A stretch of 20,324 bases of DNA from NCBI GenBank assembly GCA_030842085.1, contig JAUUSE010000032.1:1-20324 (forward strand), given 5' to 3'. Position numbers and translations under genes: made by a program. This document shows, piece by piece, positions 1-9,155 of the stretch. The notes beneath the pieces are model-generated. The model made no database searches, was not told where the DNA came from, and saw nothing but the letters and a program-made list of their open reading frames with translations. Source of the stretch: Timburyella sp030842085. GTDB lineage: Bacteria; Bacillota; Clostridia; Oscillospirales; Acutalibacteraceae. Position 1 is the first letter of the stretch. The number at the start of each line of letters is the position of its first letter.

Positions 1-3000
1 TATACTGTCGTAAGTATTACTTATAAGATAAGTATTTACTGCCGGGTCTCTGTACACATCGCTGTTGTCAGGACTATCGCCGTTTGGCCATGATATTGAG
101 CTTTCTTCCAAGACATAATTGTAAATTCTTCCGCGTCCATCATATTTTGGAAGTTTTGAAGCGCCTTCTTCTCCGCTGATTATTACATTCCCGTCCGGGT
201 CAACCGTCATTGTATTTTTGCCTATATATTCAATGCGGAAAATATACGATCCATTGCTGTAAATGCTTGCCCAATCGGATACTTCCAGTGTTGCAATACT
301 CTTTTTATCGCTGCTTCCCGCTGTTTGCTGATAGAGTGTAAATTTAACGGTCGGCAAATCTACCCTCGGATATCCGCTTGGCAGTGACGTCCACAGCTTT
401 TGTCCACGTATAGTAACCGTTTGATATATCTTATTTGTAAAAGTACCGCCTTCAATAAGCGCATAGTATGGTACGTCCGAATTCTCCTGTGTCTGTACGT
501 TGCGGACATAATTCATGCCGTCCGGCGATGAGATTTCGTATTCAGTTCCTATTGAAGCAATATGTCCTTCATTTTCTGCTACAGGCACCGAGTACTCTAC
601 CGGCAGATAGTCAAAGTCAGAGGCATTTACTGATGTGTGCTCTACAGCAAAATACTTTATTTCATAGCCTAAGCTGTCATATTTCGGCAGGCCGTCAAGC
701 ACGGCGTGCCAATGCAGCTGCTTATCATACAAGCCGTCTGGGTCGTCTGCAGGGTCTTCTTCAAGATATGTCCATTTGTAGTTTGCTATGTAAAGCGAAA
801 CGGCAGTATCAATATCTGACGTGTGTACCTCATTGTAAATATTGAGGTAAATATCGGGCCGCTGACCGGATGAATAAACATAATCATCATTCCACTGCTT
901 GTGCCACATTATGCTCTTTGTGCCGCTCAGACGGTTTGTTACCGTTATAGACTGGCTGTCGGCTTCATGCTTATGCCCTACAGTATACCCCGTCTCTTCA
1001 TATCCGACATTATATTCCTTTATAAGCTCATAAAGCTCCGGATAACTTTGCGCTATCGTTTCAATATCAACAACTGCACCATTGCCGTCAAGCCAAATCT
1101 CCACTACTTCATATCTTACAACAGAACCGTTGCGGTCATATTTCGGCAGACCGAAAAATTTATATTCAGATGTGTCCTCTGTCAGTATTATCTCTCTGTC
1201 AGACGAAGCCTTTTGGCCGTCGCCGTCGAGTATTGGCACTCTATTGTCATGATTTCCTACAGTAATATAATCAGAGCTGCCTACGCCGCTGCGGCTTATT
1301 TCATAATAGGATGGAACATCATCCTCAGCGAACTTCAGACGCAAAGCCGGATAGAGCGTTACGCCCTTGCTGCTTAGTCTTTCCAGCTCTGCCTGAATTT
1401 CCTGACGCTTTTCGCCGTCGCCGTCCACCCAATTTTTAGTCACGGTTAGATTTATATTTCCAAGCCTGCGGTTTGTAACAGTATAAAACGTAATGCCCGC
1501 AATCTCTTCGCGGCTGTAAGTGGCTTCATAATAGTGATATTCCGTCTGATACTGTATGGCGGTATATTCATCGTCGCTTTCACCGTTATATTCGTCCGGC
1601 ATTTGCGGTGATGTATAGTTTGGCTCACGGCCGGAATTTATGGCATATGATGTAAGCGGGACTGCTGTTTCGCCCACCTTCGTTTCAAGGATATATACAT
1701 CCTCTTGTTCTAAGTTGCCTATGCCTACCCAATCGTGCCAAACGCCGTTGCCCAGCGTAATGCTGTTAACTACCTCATTCGTATATCGATTATATACGGT
1801 AATGGTAACCGGCTGGCGATGCAGTATATCGCTGTCGTCAATCCACGCCTTACGCACCATGATGCGGTTGCCCTTGCCCGGCGCATTATACACCGTAGTG
1901 GTATATCCGTCATCGTCGCGGGTTGTTTCATATGTAGGAATAAATTCTATGTTTCCGCTCACTTCAAGCAGGACATACTCATATTGCCTGCCCTCACCGT
2001 CGTACTCGTCAAGCGGGGTGACCACCGTAACCCACGGCTCTGTCTCCTGGGCATATATTCCCAGTTCTTCATTTACAAGGGTTTTATCTTCATCTGCAAT
2101 TCCATCCATTGTGAATGCAGCGACAGGCTCGCCTAAGGCTTCACCGCTTATTGTGCGGTAAATATTAAATGTCGCATCAGCTCCGTCGGGCGCATCAATT
2201 TCTTCACCGTCTGCGTCAAGCCATACCTTTATAGTCTCATAGTCTATGGTATTTGCTATAGAATTTGTAATAAGAGTACTGTTATCTCCCTGTATTTCTG
2301 AGACAGAGCTGTATTTTATATCTCTGTCGCTTTGTTTTAGCGTGAAGCTGCCGCTGTCGCCAAGCCATGTGAGAAGGTTATCGGTGCTGCCCTCTCCCTG
2401 ATAAACCGCTTGTTCTATCCAGCGGTATTCCAGCGCTCTGCCCAGCATATCATACTCCGGCATATTGCGGCTCACCGTATATGACAAATTCTCTGCGAAA
2501 AAGCCGTCTATTACCTCTTTTTCACCCGTATTATTCCATTCATCATTGCTGCCGCGGACACGTGACTGCAGTATGAGCTCTATTTTTATGTCTTCAAATT
2601 CCGACTGAAACGCTGCTGCTTTCCATACTTTTGTTGCCGATGCGGCAACCGTGTCCGTAATACGGTTAGAGATGGTTCCCCCGTCATACAGAAACGTGTT
2701 GCCGTTTGGGCGCGGTTCGGTAGTGTCCACGAGTTCACCATCTACATCGACTCTGTCCGTGATAGTTCCGTCCTCTGATACACTTCCGAAGACCTGCTCA
2801 TAGCTTCGCGCGTCTTCACCGTTAACCGTCGTAGCGTCTAAATATTCCCTTGCAACATAAATATATTCGTACCCCTCAGGGTCGTACTTTGTTAAAGCCT
2901 CATGGCTTATATTTTGGCTGTTTTGTGCGATATCCAATGTGGTTGTGACAATGGTGCCGTCAGCATTTCTTACCGGCGCCGCAGTCGTATAGCTGCTGCC

Positions 3001-4446
3001 GCTTCTATACCTCCAAAGCTGGAACTCGCCGGTCGGGCGCCCTGTCTTTATTTCATCTGAGCCGCCGTCCAGCCACACCTTGTCTGCGCTGTAATTTTTT
3101 ATGCCCGTCAGCGTCAGATACATAGTTCCGCCGCTGTGAATTTTATCGGTAACCGAGCCGAAGTTCGGTGCAGCGGAATTATCATATGATAATACAAAAT
3201 AGTCGCCCTTGTCTAACGACGGAATGGTTATCCTCCCGCCTCCGCCCTTTATTTCCTCCACAGAATACGATATCTGCGAGCCGTCTATATTGTATTTCCA
3301 GACGTCATTTATAATCATAGTACCGGATGTTGGATTGTCCGGGTCTGATGAAGGGTCAATCACAATATCTATGGCGTCGTCTATATCGCTCAGCTTATAG
3401 TCATGAGTTGTGCCTCTAATAGAAGCGACAAACTGAAAATGCTCTAATATAGCGTTGCTTATGCCCGGCGCCTGACCGAGATTTCCCCACCTCATGCGGA
3501 GATAAAAGGAAAAATCGAAATTTAATATGTAGTACCAGCCGGTCTGCGAAATGCCCTGATATTCACTTAAGTTATCCGGCGTTACTTCCACAAGGCTGTA
3601 TCCGTCTGTTTGCTGAGGCGTGATTTTCCATTCTACTGTGTGTGAAGTTTCATCGCCGTATTTATCTACATATGTTACCTGTGTCGGCAACGTATTTGAG
3701 CCTATTGATAATGTATAGCTTCCCACCCCGCTGCGGGCGTCTATACTTATGCTTGGGTAATTGCTAAGGCCTAAATCGGCCAAATTTGACTTAGTAAGCT
3801 CTTTAAATCCGCCGCCGTCCATAGAAAAATAGAGCTTTGGCGCTGTATACTTATCAGCACTGGGTCGTATTCCGGTCTCGTTGTTGTTGTCTACCCAGAA
3901 TATTCTCTGGCTGTATGCCTCTCGGTAGCTGTCAATGCGGATATATTCGGGCTCATTTGCATAAACTTCCACTGTATTATTGCTGCTTTGTGCTGAGATT
4001 AAGCCGTTTTGCACCGCTGCTGTACGAGTAGCTTTTTGGGCAGCGCTTGCCGTCGTTTCATACAATGCGTCGGCGCTGTTTTCTGCTTTCTCGCTCTCTA
4101 TATAAACAGAAATATCCGCCTGCGTGCTCCTTTGGCAGGTATATTCGTCGCCGGCGAGCGAAACGGCGTCCATTTGCACCGACAGCGATACCCTCGCATC
4201 ATCTTTCGAAATGTCATTTTCGCGCAATGTCAGAGCGCTTCCCAATAGCATAATTTCACAGTCAAGGTCGGGCAGCTCTGTAATTTCTGTAAATGCTTCC
4301 GGTGTGCGTACTATTTCAAACTCAAGCGTCGATATATCGGCGCAGACTACATTTCTCACCTTTGCATCCGCCGGTAGTCCTGTTATAGACGCAACCGATG
4401 CACCGTCCGCCGTTATCTGCCCGTTTGACGGTAAATATGAATAATC
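1..4446 (-). CDS. Cna-B-type repeat surface protein, main body (5' part separated by frameshift, 3' end outside window)
   Basis: This frame is open without a stop from about 4446 to the left edge and continues, after a one-base shift, the protein that starts at 5227. It reads as a giant extracellular stalk or adhesin. About eight Cna-B-like modules are visible, each opening with a W-D or W motif: FWVDNNNE (near 3890), KVWLDGG (3070), KVWKAAA (2635), KVWLDADGEE (2230), KAWIDDSD (1855), KNWVDGDGEK (1435), KQWNDD (900) and KLWTSLPSG (400). Several close with LPKYD-x2-G-x4-Y-x2-E, the Cna-B pattern in which a Lys and Asn can form an isopeptide bond assisted by an acidic residue. No LPXTG sorting signal can be seen because the C-terminus lies outside. 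Family level is confident; ligand and exact repeat limits are not. About 1,480 residues of this frame lie in the window. Confidence 0.85.
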
Positions 4447-5227
4447 CCCCCTCCGGAAGATATACGCCTTCCGGAAGCTTAAGAGTAACTTTAAAAGTCT
4501 GAATTTGTGTATAAATAACTCCCGTTTCAGCTTTGTTCTGCGAATCTGCAAGGAGATTAAAGGCAAAGTCTGAAACGCCGCCGTTTAATATTTTAACATT
4601 TTCTGATTTTGCTTCGGCCGCCATTTCCCAATTAAAAAAAGCGTCAATTTGACAGCTTCCGCCTTTTTTCTGCAGCACCGGCTCTCCGGCCGCTCCTTTT
4701 TTTAGCGTCGGAGAAATGGTGATGTCATCGTCGCTTACATCTATGCTAAACGGCGCAGTGGTTTTACTCCACGATTTAAATGTAAGCTCGCTTGTTACCG
4801 TCGGATTATCGTTATCCAATGTAAAGCAAATATTTACTCCACCGTCGTCTTTTAGCTCAATGTTTATCGCTGTACCTTCGCCGGGAAGCACTTCAGTTTC
4901 ATAATCGAGCTTGCCGTTTTCATCTCTGAACTGCTGAAGTGCTGAAGCTTCTTGACGTGTAAGTGATATTTTTACCTCCGCGCTTTCTACAATGCTCTCA
5001 CTGTCAGAATTAAGCGATGCACTTAAATTTACTGTTGCTGTTTCCCCTGTTTTTGCGCTTTCCTCTGCTGGCTGCCAGCGCACATATACATCCGGTTTAA
5101 CGTCAGTACTGTCCGAACCGCTTTGAGTCGCATATGTTATGATTGATGCCGGCAGCATTGTAAATGCCATAAGGACAGCCATCACAGCGCTTAATACGCG
5201 GTATTTAAGCTTTGTCTTTCCTTTCAC
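4322..5227 (-). CDS. Cna-B surface protein, N-terminal fragment with signal peptide (ends early after frameshift)
   Basis: As written this is a 301-residue secreted protein starting at GTG (5225-5227) with AAGGAG seven bases upstream. Residues 1-34 form a signal peptide: basic start MKGKTKLKYR, a hydrophobic core ending MAFTMLPASIITYA, then a polar Ser/Asp-rich stretch. Residues 35-258 are an acidic beta-rich non-repetitive region I cannot assign to a named adhesin domain. After LPEGVYLPEG the frame loses sense: the last ~40 residues are Cys/Arg-rich, unlike the rest, while the next frame carries on with DYSYLPSNG and then the Cna-B repeats. Removing one G from the six-G run at 4446-4451 restores a single reading frame of about 1,740 residues. 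It is therefore most likely one gene with the following entry, broken by mutation, an assembly error or an OFF phase. Confidence 0.85.
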   Translation of the reverse strand: MKGKTKLKYRVLSAVMAVLMAFTMLPASIITYATQSGSDSTDVKPDVYVRWQPAEESAKTGETATVNLSASLNSDSESIVESAEVKISLTRQEASALQQFRDENGKLDYETEVLPGEGTAINIELKDDGGVNICFTLDNDNPTVTSELTFKSWSKTTAPFSIDVSDDDITISPTLKKGAAGEPVLQKKGGSCQIDAFFNWEMAAEAKSENVKILNGGVSDFAFNLLADSQNKAETGVIYTQIQTFKVTLKLPEGVYLPEGGLFIFTVKRADNGGRCIGCVYNRTTGGCKGEKCSLRRYIDA

Positions 5228-5540
5228 GAAATCACTCCTTTATACACTAACATTAAAATTTCTTTATAATTTTATGCTTAACGTATGTTTGTATGACCTT
5301 TTTTTGCCAATGCTGCTCTATTGTCAGTTTGAAGATGCTTTTTTAATTTTTAGAATAATTGCAAATATATAATAAAAAGATATGTAATTGATATATTTAT
5401 GACTGATAAAATAAATTTATGGTTGTTCTTAGTCAGATGCATATAATTCATATTTCTGTTAAAATTAATTTATATTATTTATGTAAACTCAAATTATAAT
5501 AAGTTAAGCTGACGTTGGAAAAAGCAATGTATATAAAAAG

Positions 5541-5581
5541 AGTGTCTGAAATTTTCATAATCAAAGAAAAAATCAGACACT
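5541..5581. repeat. 9-bp inverted repeat (AGTGTCTGA / TCAGACACT)
   Basis: Arms at 5541-5549 and 5573-5581 are perfect complements. The adjoining ATTTTC and GAAAA extend the stem with two mismatches. Read on the minus strand the stem is followed by CTTTTTATA, so it could act as a weak terminator. It could also be an end remnant of a mobile element, since a 22-codon ORF (MKDIIDFNKF...) begins immediately to its right at 5583 and then stops. No transposase is present. Confidence 0.5.
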
Positions 5582-6043
5582 TATGAAGGATATTATCGAT
5601 TTTAATAAATTTACTAAAATATTAGACATGTACTTTTTTATTAATATAAATCTTGCTGTCAAATAAAAGTAAATAGTAAGATAAAAACATTATGTTAATG
5701 ATATTTTTATCTTTAAAAGCAGCTCTAAACTTCGTGTCCTCTTTTCACATTAAATATCTTTTATTTTGCAATTCAACCTATATAACAGTTAGGCAACAAC
5801 AAACACTGTAATCAGCATGAATGATAAACAGGAAAAAGAAGATTAATCAGCGTCTCATCTAAAATAATCACTTTATGCAAAATTACTATTGTATTTGATA
5901 TTGACAGCAAGTTTAAAATGTCGGCAAAGCTTCATTGCACCAATTTGCCCTATGGGAAAGGCATAAATATACACATATTTTTAAGCAATCAATGGTCTTA
6001 TTTTTTTATTGCAATTATTAACCGCCTTATCTCCTGAATATGC

Positions 6044-6229
6044 TTTCCATGGGATTTTTTATTGCCTTTTTCAATGCCCCGTGGTACTATGGAAATAAAA
6101 CATACGCCTGTTGCCGCAGGAGTATGTTTAGTTGTTTTCTGTTTTGTTATTAATCGTTTTTCTTTCGCCAGAAACTTTGCTTCCGGCCCTTTTAACCTTA
6201 AACTTATATTTTAGTTTTAGGGCTTTTTC
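6044..6229 (+). ncRNA. Candidate structured RNA ending in an intrinsic terminator (unassigned)
   Basis: Consecutive hairpins compatible with one plus-strand transcript: P1 TTTCCAT (6044-6050) with ATGGAAA (6089-6095), enclosing GGG/CCC and ATTG/CAAT pairings (6061-6064 with 6072-6075); P3 AAACATAC (6098-6105) with GTATGTTT (6122-6129), continued by CCTG/CAGG around loop TTGCCG; then the terminator hairpin at 6186-6223 followed by TTTTTCT. I do not recognise it as 6S, SRP, tmRNA, a T-box or a named riboswitch. It lies upstream of the XRE gene, but the terminator separates them. The call rests on structure alone; the same DNA is also stop-free on the minus strand. Confidence 0.3.
6186..6229 (+). 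terminator. Intrinsic terminator, plus strand
   Basis: GCCCT (6186-6190) pairs with AGGGC (6219-6223), with an inner AAACT (6200-6204) / AGTTT (6213-6217) pairing. TTTTTCT follows. It would end any rightward transcript before the promoter region of the XRE gene. Confidence 0.5.
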
Positions 6230-6289
6230 TCATGCGCGAATATATTGACACAGATTATATCTTTCCTTTTCCTGCTTTCACCAGCCTTA

Positions 6290-6345
6290 ATACGAATTTT
6301 AATCTCGTATTTTGGATATATTATATACGAAATTAATTCTCGTGT
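6290..6345. promoter_or_regulatory. Twin palindromic operators upstream of XRE gene
   Basis: Two 21-bp near-identical palindromes, ATACGA-N9-TCGTAT (6290-6310) and ATACGA-N9-TCGTGT (6325-6345), agree at 17 of 21 positions and are centred 35 bp apart. They flank an AT-rich stretch (TATATTATAT, 6317-6326) that could hold the -10 element. Their position 36-91 bp before the XRE start codon is what one expects for autoregulation by a small HTH dimer. That is inference; no protein-DNA data are available. Confidence 0.55.
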
Positions 6346-6380
6346 CAAGTGTTTTCACAAATTATTTTAGAGGTGTTTTT

Positions 6381-6596
6381 ATGAACACATTTGGTCAGAG
6401 ATTAAAGGAACTTAGAAAGCTAAAAAAGTTAAAGCAGTCTGATGTTGCACAATTGCTTGGAATAACTACAAGAAATTATCAGGACTATGAATATGGAAAA
6501 ATCGATCCGCCTACATCAAAAACGATAATACTGGCCGATTATTTCGATGTATCTATAGACTTTCTTGTAGGTAGAACGGATGTTAAAAAGCGCTAA
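6381..6596 (+). CDS. Small XRE-family helix-turn-helix transcriptional regulator
   Basis: A 71-residue DNA-binding protein that is almost only an HTH_3 (Cro/C1) domain: FGQRLKELRKLKKLKQSDVAQLLGIT at residues 4-29 supplies helices 1-3, TTRNYQDYEYGKIDP follows, and the end STKxIxLADYFDVSIDFLVGRTD is the classic tail of stand-alone Clostridia XRE repressors. I chose ATG 6381 because AGAGGTG lies 5-11 bases upstream and the homology starts here; the longer TTG frame from 6312 would translate through the operator-like palindromes. It sits alone, convergent with the lipoprotein array and separated from it by a shared terminator. It likely represses itself; other targets are unknown. Confidence 0.85.
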   Translation: MNTFGQRLKELRKLKKLKQSDVAQLLGITTRNYQDYEYGKIDPPTSKTIILADYFDVSIDFLVGRTDVKKR

Positions 6597-6597
6597 A

Positions 6598-6642
6598 AAT
6601 AAAAAAAAAAAGCTGATAAGCTAAGCTTATCAGCTTTTTTTT
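6598..6642. terminator. Bidirectional intrinsic terminator
   Basis: A 12-bp perfect stem, AGCTGATAAGCT (6611-6622) with AGCTTATCAGCT (6624-6635), is flanked by an A run on the left and a run of eight T on the right. It can terminate both the XRE gene (plus) and the four-gene lipoprotein array (minus). Confidence 0.9.
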
Positions 6643-6714
6643 ACAATGTGTGGTTAGATCTCAGTAACTCATAAAATATATATTTTGAAAACGGCTTGTT
6701 TTTGTACCTATTAG

Positions 6715-7911
6715 TCAATTGCCGCTATCAGCTGTTTTTGCCGTTCCTGCCAAGAAGTCCTTTAGCTGATTAAATACAATATCACTCATAACGCCGTTTC
6801 TTTCGCCGTAATACAAGGCAATAGGATATTTATCCACAAAATCCTGATAGGCGTTTACATAGTCCTGATATTTTTCTAAATTTTCCTCTCTGTCACTACC
6901 GGAAAACAAATTACTCTGCGATTCCATTTCGGCGCCAACCATCGTGCTGGACTTCTTTTCACCGCCCCATACAACATAATTTTTGTTAAGGACAGCATTT
7001 TGCAACGTTATCTCTTTAATTAAATCTATATTATAATCCAGTCCTGGTGAGAACACATGATTCGGTTGGAGTATAACATAATCGAATATATCCGTTTGGT
7101 TTGCTATAAATCCTATATGTTTGCCTGTATCATCGGTTGCACGATAATAAGGGCACCAGAAAGTGAGCTTGCCATCCTCATGTACGGCGTCATTGCAGGC
7201 TTTCATTGCGCGCACCTCTGCATTATTGAAATCTACCAGATTATCGGTTTCAAAGCAGTTGTAAGTCGTAGTCGGTACATCTTCTTTCAGCCAGTAAAAG
7301 CCCTTTATGTTATTTTCCCATATCTGAGGGTCGGTATTATTTTTTAAATAATCATAATACTCCAAAAACGGCTCTATGTATAAATCTGCAAGTGTTACAA
7401 CGTACATGTCCGGGAAAGAATACCATATTTCTATATCCGGATTTATGGCCACTAAGCGCTCGGCAAATTCCAGCGTCATATCCGCATAATCGTTAAGAAG
7501 CAAATCCTCATCAAGCGGATTTATTTTGCTTCTGTATTGAGCCTTTAGATTATCCAAATCCGCCTGACTTGGGTTGCCTCCCACCATGTCGGCAGTTATG
7601 GCATTAATATCATCTTTCGTTATTAAAAGTTCTGGTTCTGTACCGCCCTCTGGTATATAAGTTACCGGAGCAGTGCCGTAAGCTATGCACACCTCATTAA
7701 CACCAATGTCGGTTAGCTTCTGGATGTCATTATCTGTATACTTTGCATACGATGCAGATGTGCTGCCTACATATCCAACATGCATAAACAGCGGCTTAAT
7801 CGGTGGTAGTGCGTCATGCGGACGTAGAGAATTCTTACTGCATGATGTAAGAAGCCCCACCATTAGCACTCCCGTCATAAGCAACGACATAATTCTTACA
7901 ATAATTTTCAT
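6715..7911 (-). CDS. DUF4855-like TIM-barrel lipoprotein, copy 1 of tandem array
   Basis: A 398-residue putative surface lipoprotein. MKIIVRIMSLLMTGVLMVGLLTSC is a type II signal peptide with lipobox LTSC, lipidated Cys at 24. The mature part resembles DUF4855 proteins, probable TIM-barrel glycosidase relatives: IKPLFMHVGY near 38, IEIWYSFPD (160-168), LYIEPFLEYY (177-186), GFYWLKE (204-210), KLTFWCPYYR (248-257), DYVILQPNH (277-285), MVGAEME (324-330). E210 in the YW-x2-E motif and E328/E330 are candidate acidic active-site residues. It is last in the array and has a longer C-terminus (GTAKTADSGN) than the others. The copy-2 stop lies 32 nt upstream. Substrate is unknown; the family assignment is from memory of motifs, not a search. 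Confidence 0.7.
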   Translation of the reverse strand: MKIIVRIMSLLMTGVLMVGLLTSCSKNSLRPHDALPPIKPLFMHVGYVGSTSASYAKYTDNDIQKLTDIGVNEVCIAYGTAPVTYIPEGGTEPELLITKDDINAITADMVGGNPSQADLDNLKAQYRSKINPLDEDLLLNDYADMTLEFAERLVAINPDIEIWYSFPDMYVVTLADLYIEPFLEYYDYLKNNTDPQIWENNIKGFYWLKEDVPTTTYNCFETDNLVDFNNAEVRAMKACNDAVHEDGKLTFWCPYYRATDDTGKHIGFIANQTDIFDYVILQPNHVFSPGLDYNIDLIKEITLQNAVLNKNYVVWGGEKKSSTMVGAEMESQSNLFSGSDREENLEKYQDYVNAYQDFVDKYPIALYYGERNGVMSDIVFNQLKDFLAGTAKTADSGN

Positions 7912-7943
7912 CTTTTTAACCTGCCTTTTATTTATTTGATTAA

Positions 7944-9119
7944 TTAATTGCTGCCTTTAAGTAGCTCTTCAAGAAAGCTTATCGACCTGTCGTCCATGAT
8001 GCTTCTGCGCTCCCCGCCGTAAATGGCCACCGGATATTTTCCTATCATATCGCCATAGGCCGCTACATAGTCCTGATATTTCTCTATGTTGTGCGCGCCG
8101 TCACTGCCGTCGAAATCTTTCGAATCCATTTCAAATTCCGGTCCCACCATAGTGCTTGACCTTTTATCTCCGCCATATGAAAGACCCTGTGCATTAAGCA
8201 CGGCATTTTGTAGCGTAGACTGCTTTATTATTTCAATATTATTTTCCAGCCCATCTGTAAAAAAATGATTCGGCTGAAGTATCACATAATCAAATATATC
8301 CGTCTGGTTTGCTATGAAGCCAATGGGAAGCCCTGTTTCCACCGTCGGTCTATAATACGGGCACCAAAATGTTAGCTTATCTTCATTATGTACGATATCA
8401 CAGCAGGCTTTCATAGCTTTTACTGTCGCGTTGTCAAAATCCTCTAAATTTTTTGTGTTAAACAGCTCATACGTTTTTGTAGACACGCCTTCTTTTATCC
8501 AGTACATACCCTTTACGTTCTTTTCCCATATTTCCTCACCAGTATCATTTTTTAATTTCTCATAATACTCTAAAAATGGCTCTATATACAGTTCTGCAAG
8601 CGTAGCAATCCGTATATCGGGAAAAGAATACCATATTTCTATATCAGGATTTACAGCAATTAACCGGCGAAGCAGCTCAACAGCAAAATCGGCATATTTA
8701 TTTAACGTTAGTTCTTCATCGACTCCATCAAGCTTTTCCTTATAGAGCGCTTTTAAACTGTCAAGCTCCGTCTGGGAAGATATGCCGACCATTTCTGCCG
8801 TTATGCCGTCTATATCCTCTTCCGTCACCAATGGTATCGGCTCGGTTTCTCCCTCAGGAATATATGAAGCCGGATAGCTGCCAAAGGCTATGCAAACCTC
8901 CGTTACGCCAATATCATTTAGCTTTCTCAGGTCTTCATCAGTATATTCCGCATACTTTGACACAGTTGAATTGTTCATGTATCCGACATGCATAAACACA
9001 GGCTTAATCGGTGGTAGTGCGTCATGCGGACGCAGAGAATTTTTATCGCAGGAGGTCAAAAATCCAGCCGATAGAACTACTGACATAAGCAACGACATAA
9101 TTCTTACAATAATTTTCAT
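7944..9119 (-). CDS. DUF4855-like TIM-barrel lipoprotein, copy 2 of tandem array
   Basis: A 391-residue paralogue. Signal peptide and lipobox FLTSC (Cys24) precede a linker NSLRPHDALPPIKP shared almost verbatim with copy 1. Motifs align without gaps at IEIWYSFPDI (161-), LYIEPFLEYYEKLK, GMYWIKE (E210), KLTFWCPYYRP, GFIANQTDIFDYVILQPNH and MVGPEFEM (E328, E330). The residue after E210 is Gly instead of the Asp seen in the EDVP of the other copies. The C-terminus SIMDDRSISFLEELLKGSN matches copy 3 closely, so copies 2 and 3 look like the most recent duplication. It lies 36 nt downstream of copy 3 and is probably co-transcribed. Its ribosome binding site is a GGGCGGAG-like stretch, a variant of the leader repeated in copies 1 and 3. 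Confidence 0.7.
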   Translation of the reverse strand: MKIIVRIMSLLMSVVLSAGFLTSCDKNSLRPHDALPPIKPVFMHVGYMNNSTVSKYAEYTDEDLRKLNDIGVTEVCIAFGSYPASYIPEGETEPIPLVTEEDIDGITAEMVGISSQTELDSLKALYKEKLDGVDEELTLNKYADFAVELLRRLIAVNPDIEIWYSFPDIRIATLAELYIEPFLEYYEKLKNDTGEEIWEKNVKGMYWIKEGVSTKTYELFNTKNLEDFDNATVKAMKACCDIVHNEDKLTFWCPYYRPTVETGLPIGFIANQTDIFDYVILQPNHFFTDGLENNIEIIKQSTLQNAVLNAQGLSYGGDKRSSTMVGPEFEMDSKDFDGSDGAHNIEKYQDYVAAYGDMIGKYPVAIYGGERRSIMDDRSISFLEELLKGSN

Positions 9120-9155
9120 TTTTCGGCTCCGCCCTTTATTTGTTTGATTAAAGCA

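Larger units (their letters stand above)
5228..6289. other. AT-rich non-coding stretch between the surface protein and the XRE gene
   Basis: No convincing gene lies here. It holds an inverted repeat at 5541-5581, a series of hairpins at 6044-6229 and, on the minus strand, a 70-codon stop-free run without a start codon (6001-6210). A promoter-like pair reading to the right, TTGCCC - 17 nt - TATACA, sits near 5946-5974 upstream of the hairpins. Base composition is clearly more AT-rich than the neighbouring genes. I see no clean promoter for the surface-protein gene beyond its ribosome binding site at about 5235-5240. Confidence 0.6.

Noticed and set aside
468..4444. Several plus-strand reading frames of 60-173 codons (for example 1640-2161 and 901-1377)
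   Set aside because: They lie opposite the continuous Cna-B frame, lack ribosome binding sites and show no domain logic; they are shadow frames.
4440..4455. Programmed ribosomal frameshifting at the six-G run
   Set aside because: There is no classical slippery heptamer or convincing downstream stimulatory structure, and the family does not use recoding; mutation, phase variation or assembly error is simpler.
6241..6275. TTGACA at 6245-6250 as -35 of the XRE promoter
   Set aside because: No acceptable -10 hexamer lies 16-18 bp downstream.
6290..6345. CRISPR-like repeats
   Set aside because: Only two short palindromes occur beside a repressor gene; there are no regular spacers and no cas genes.
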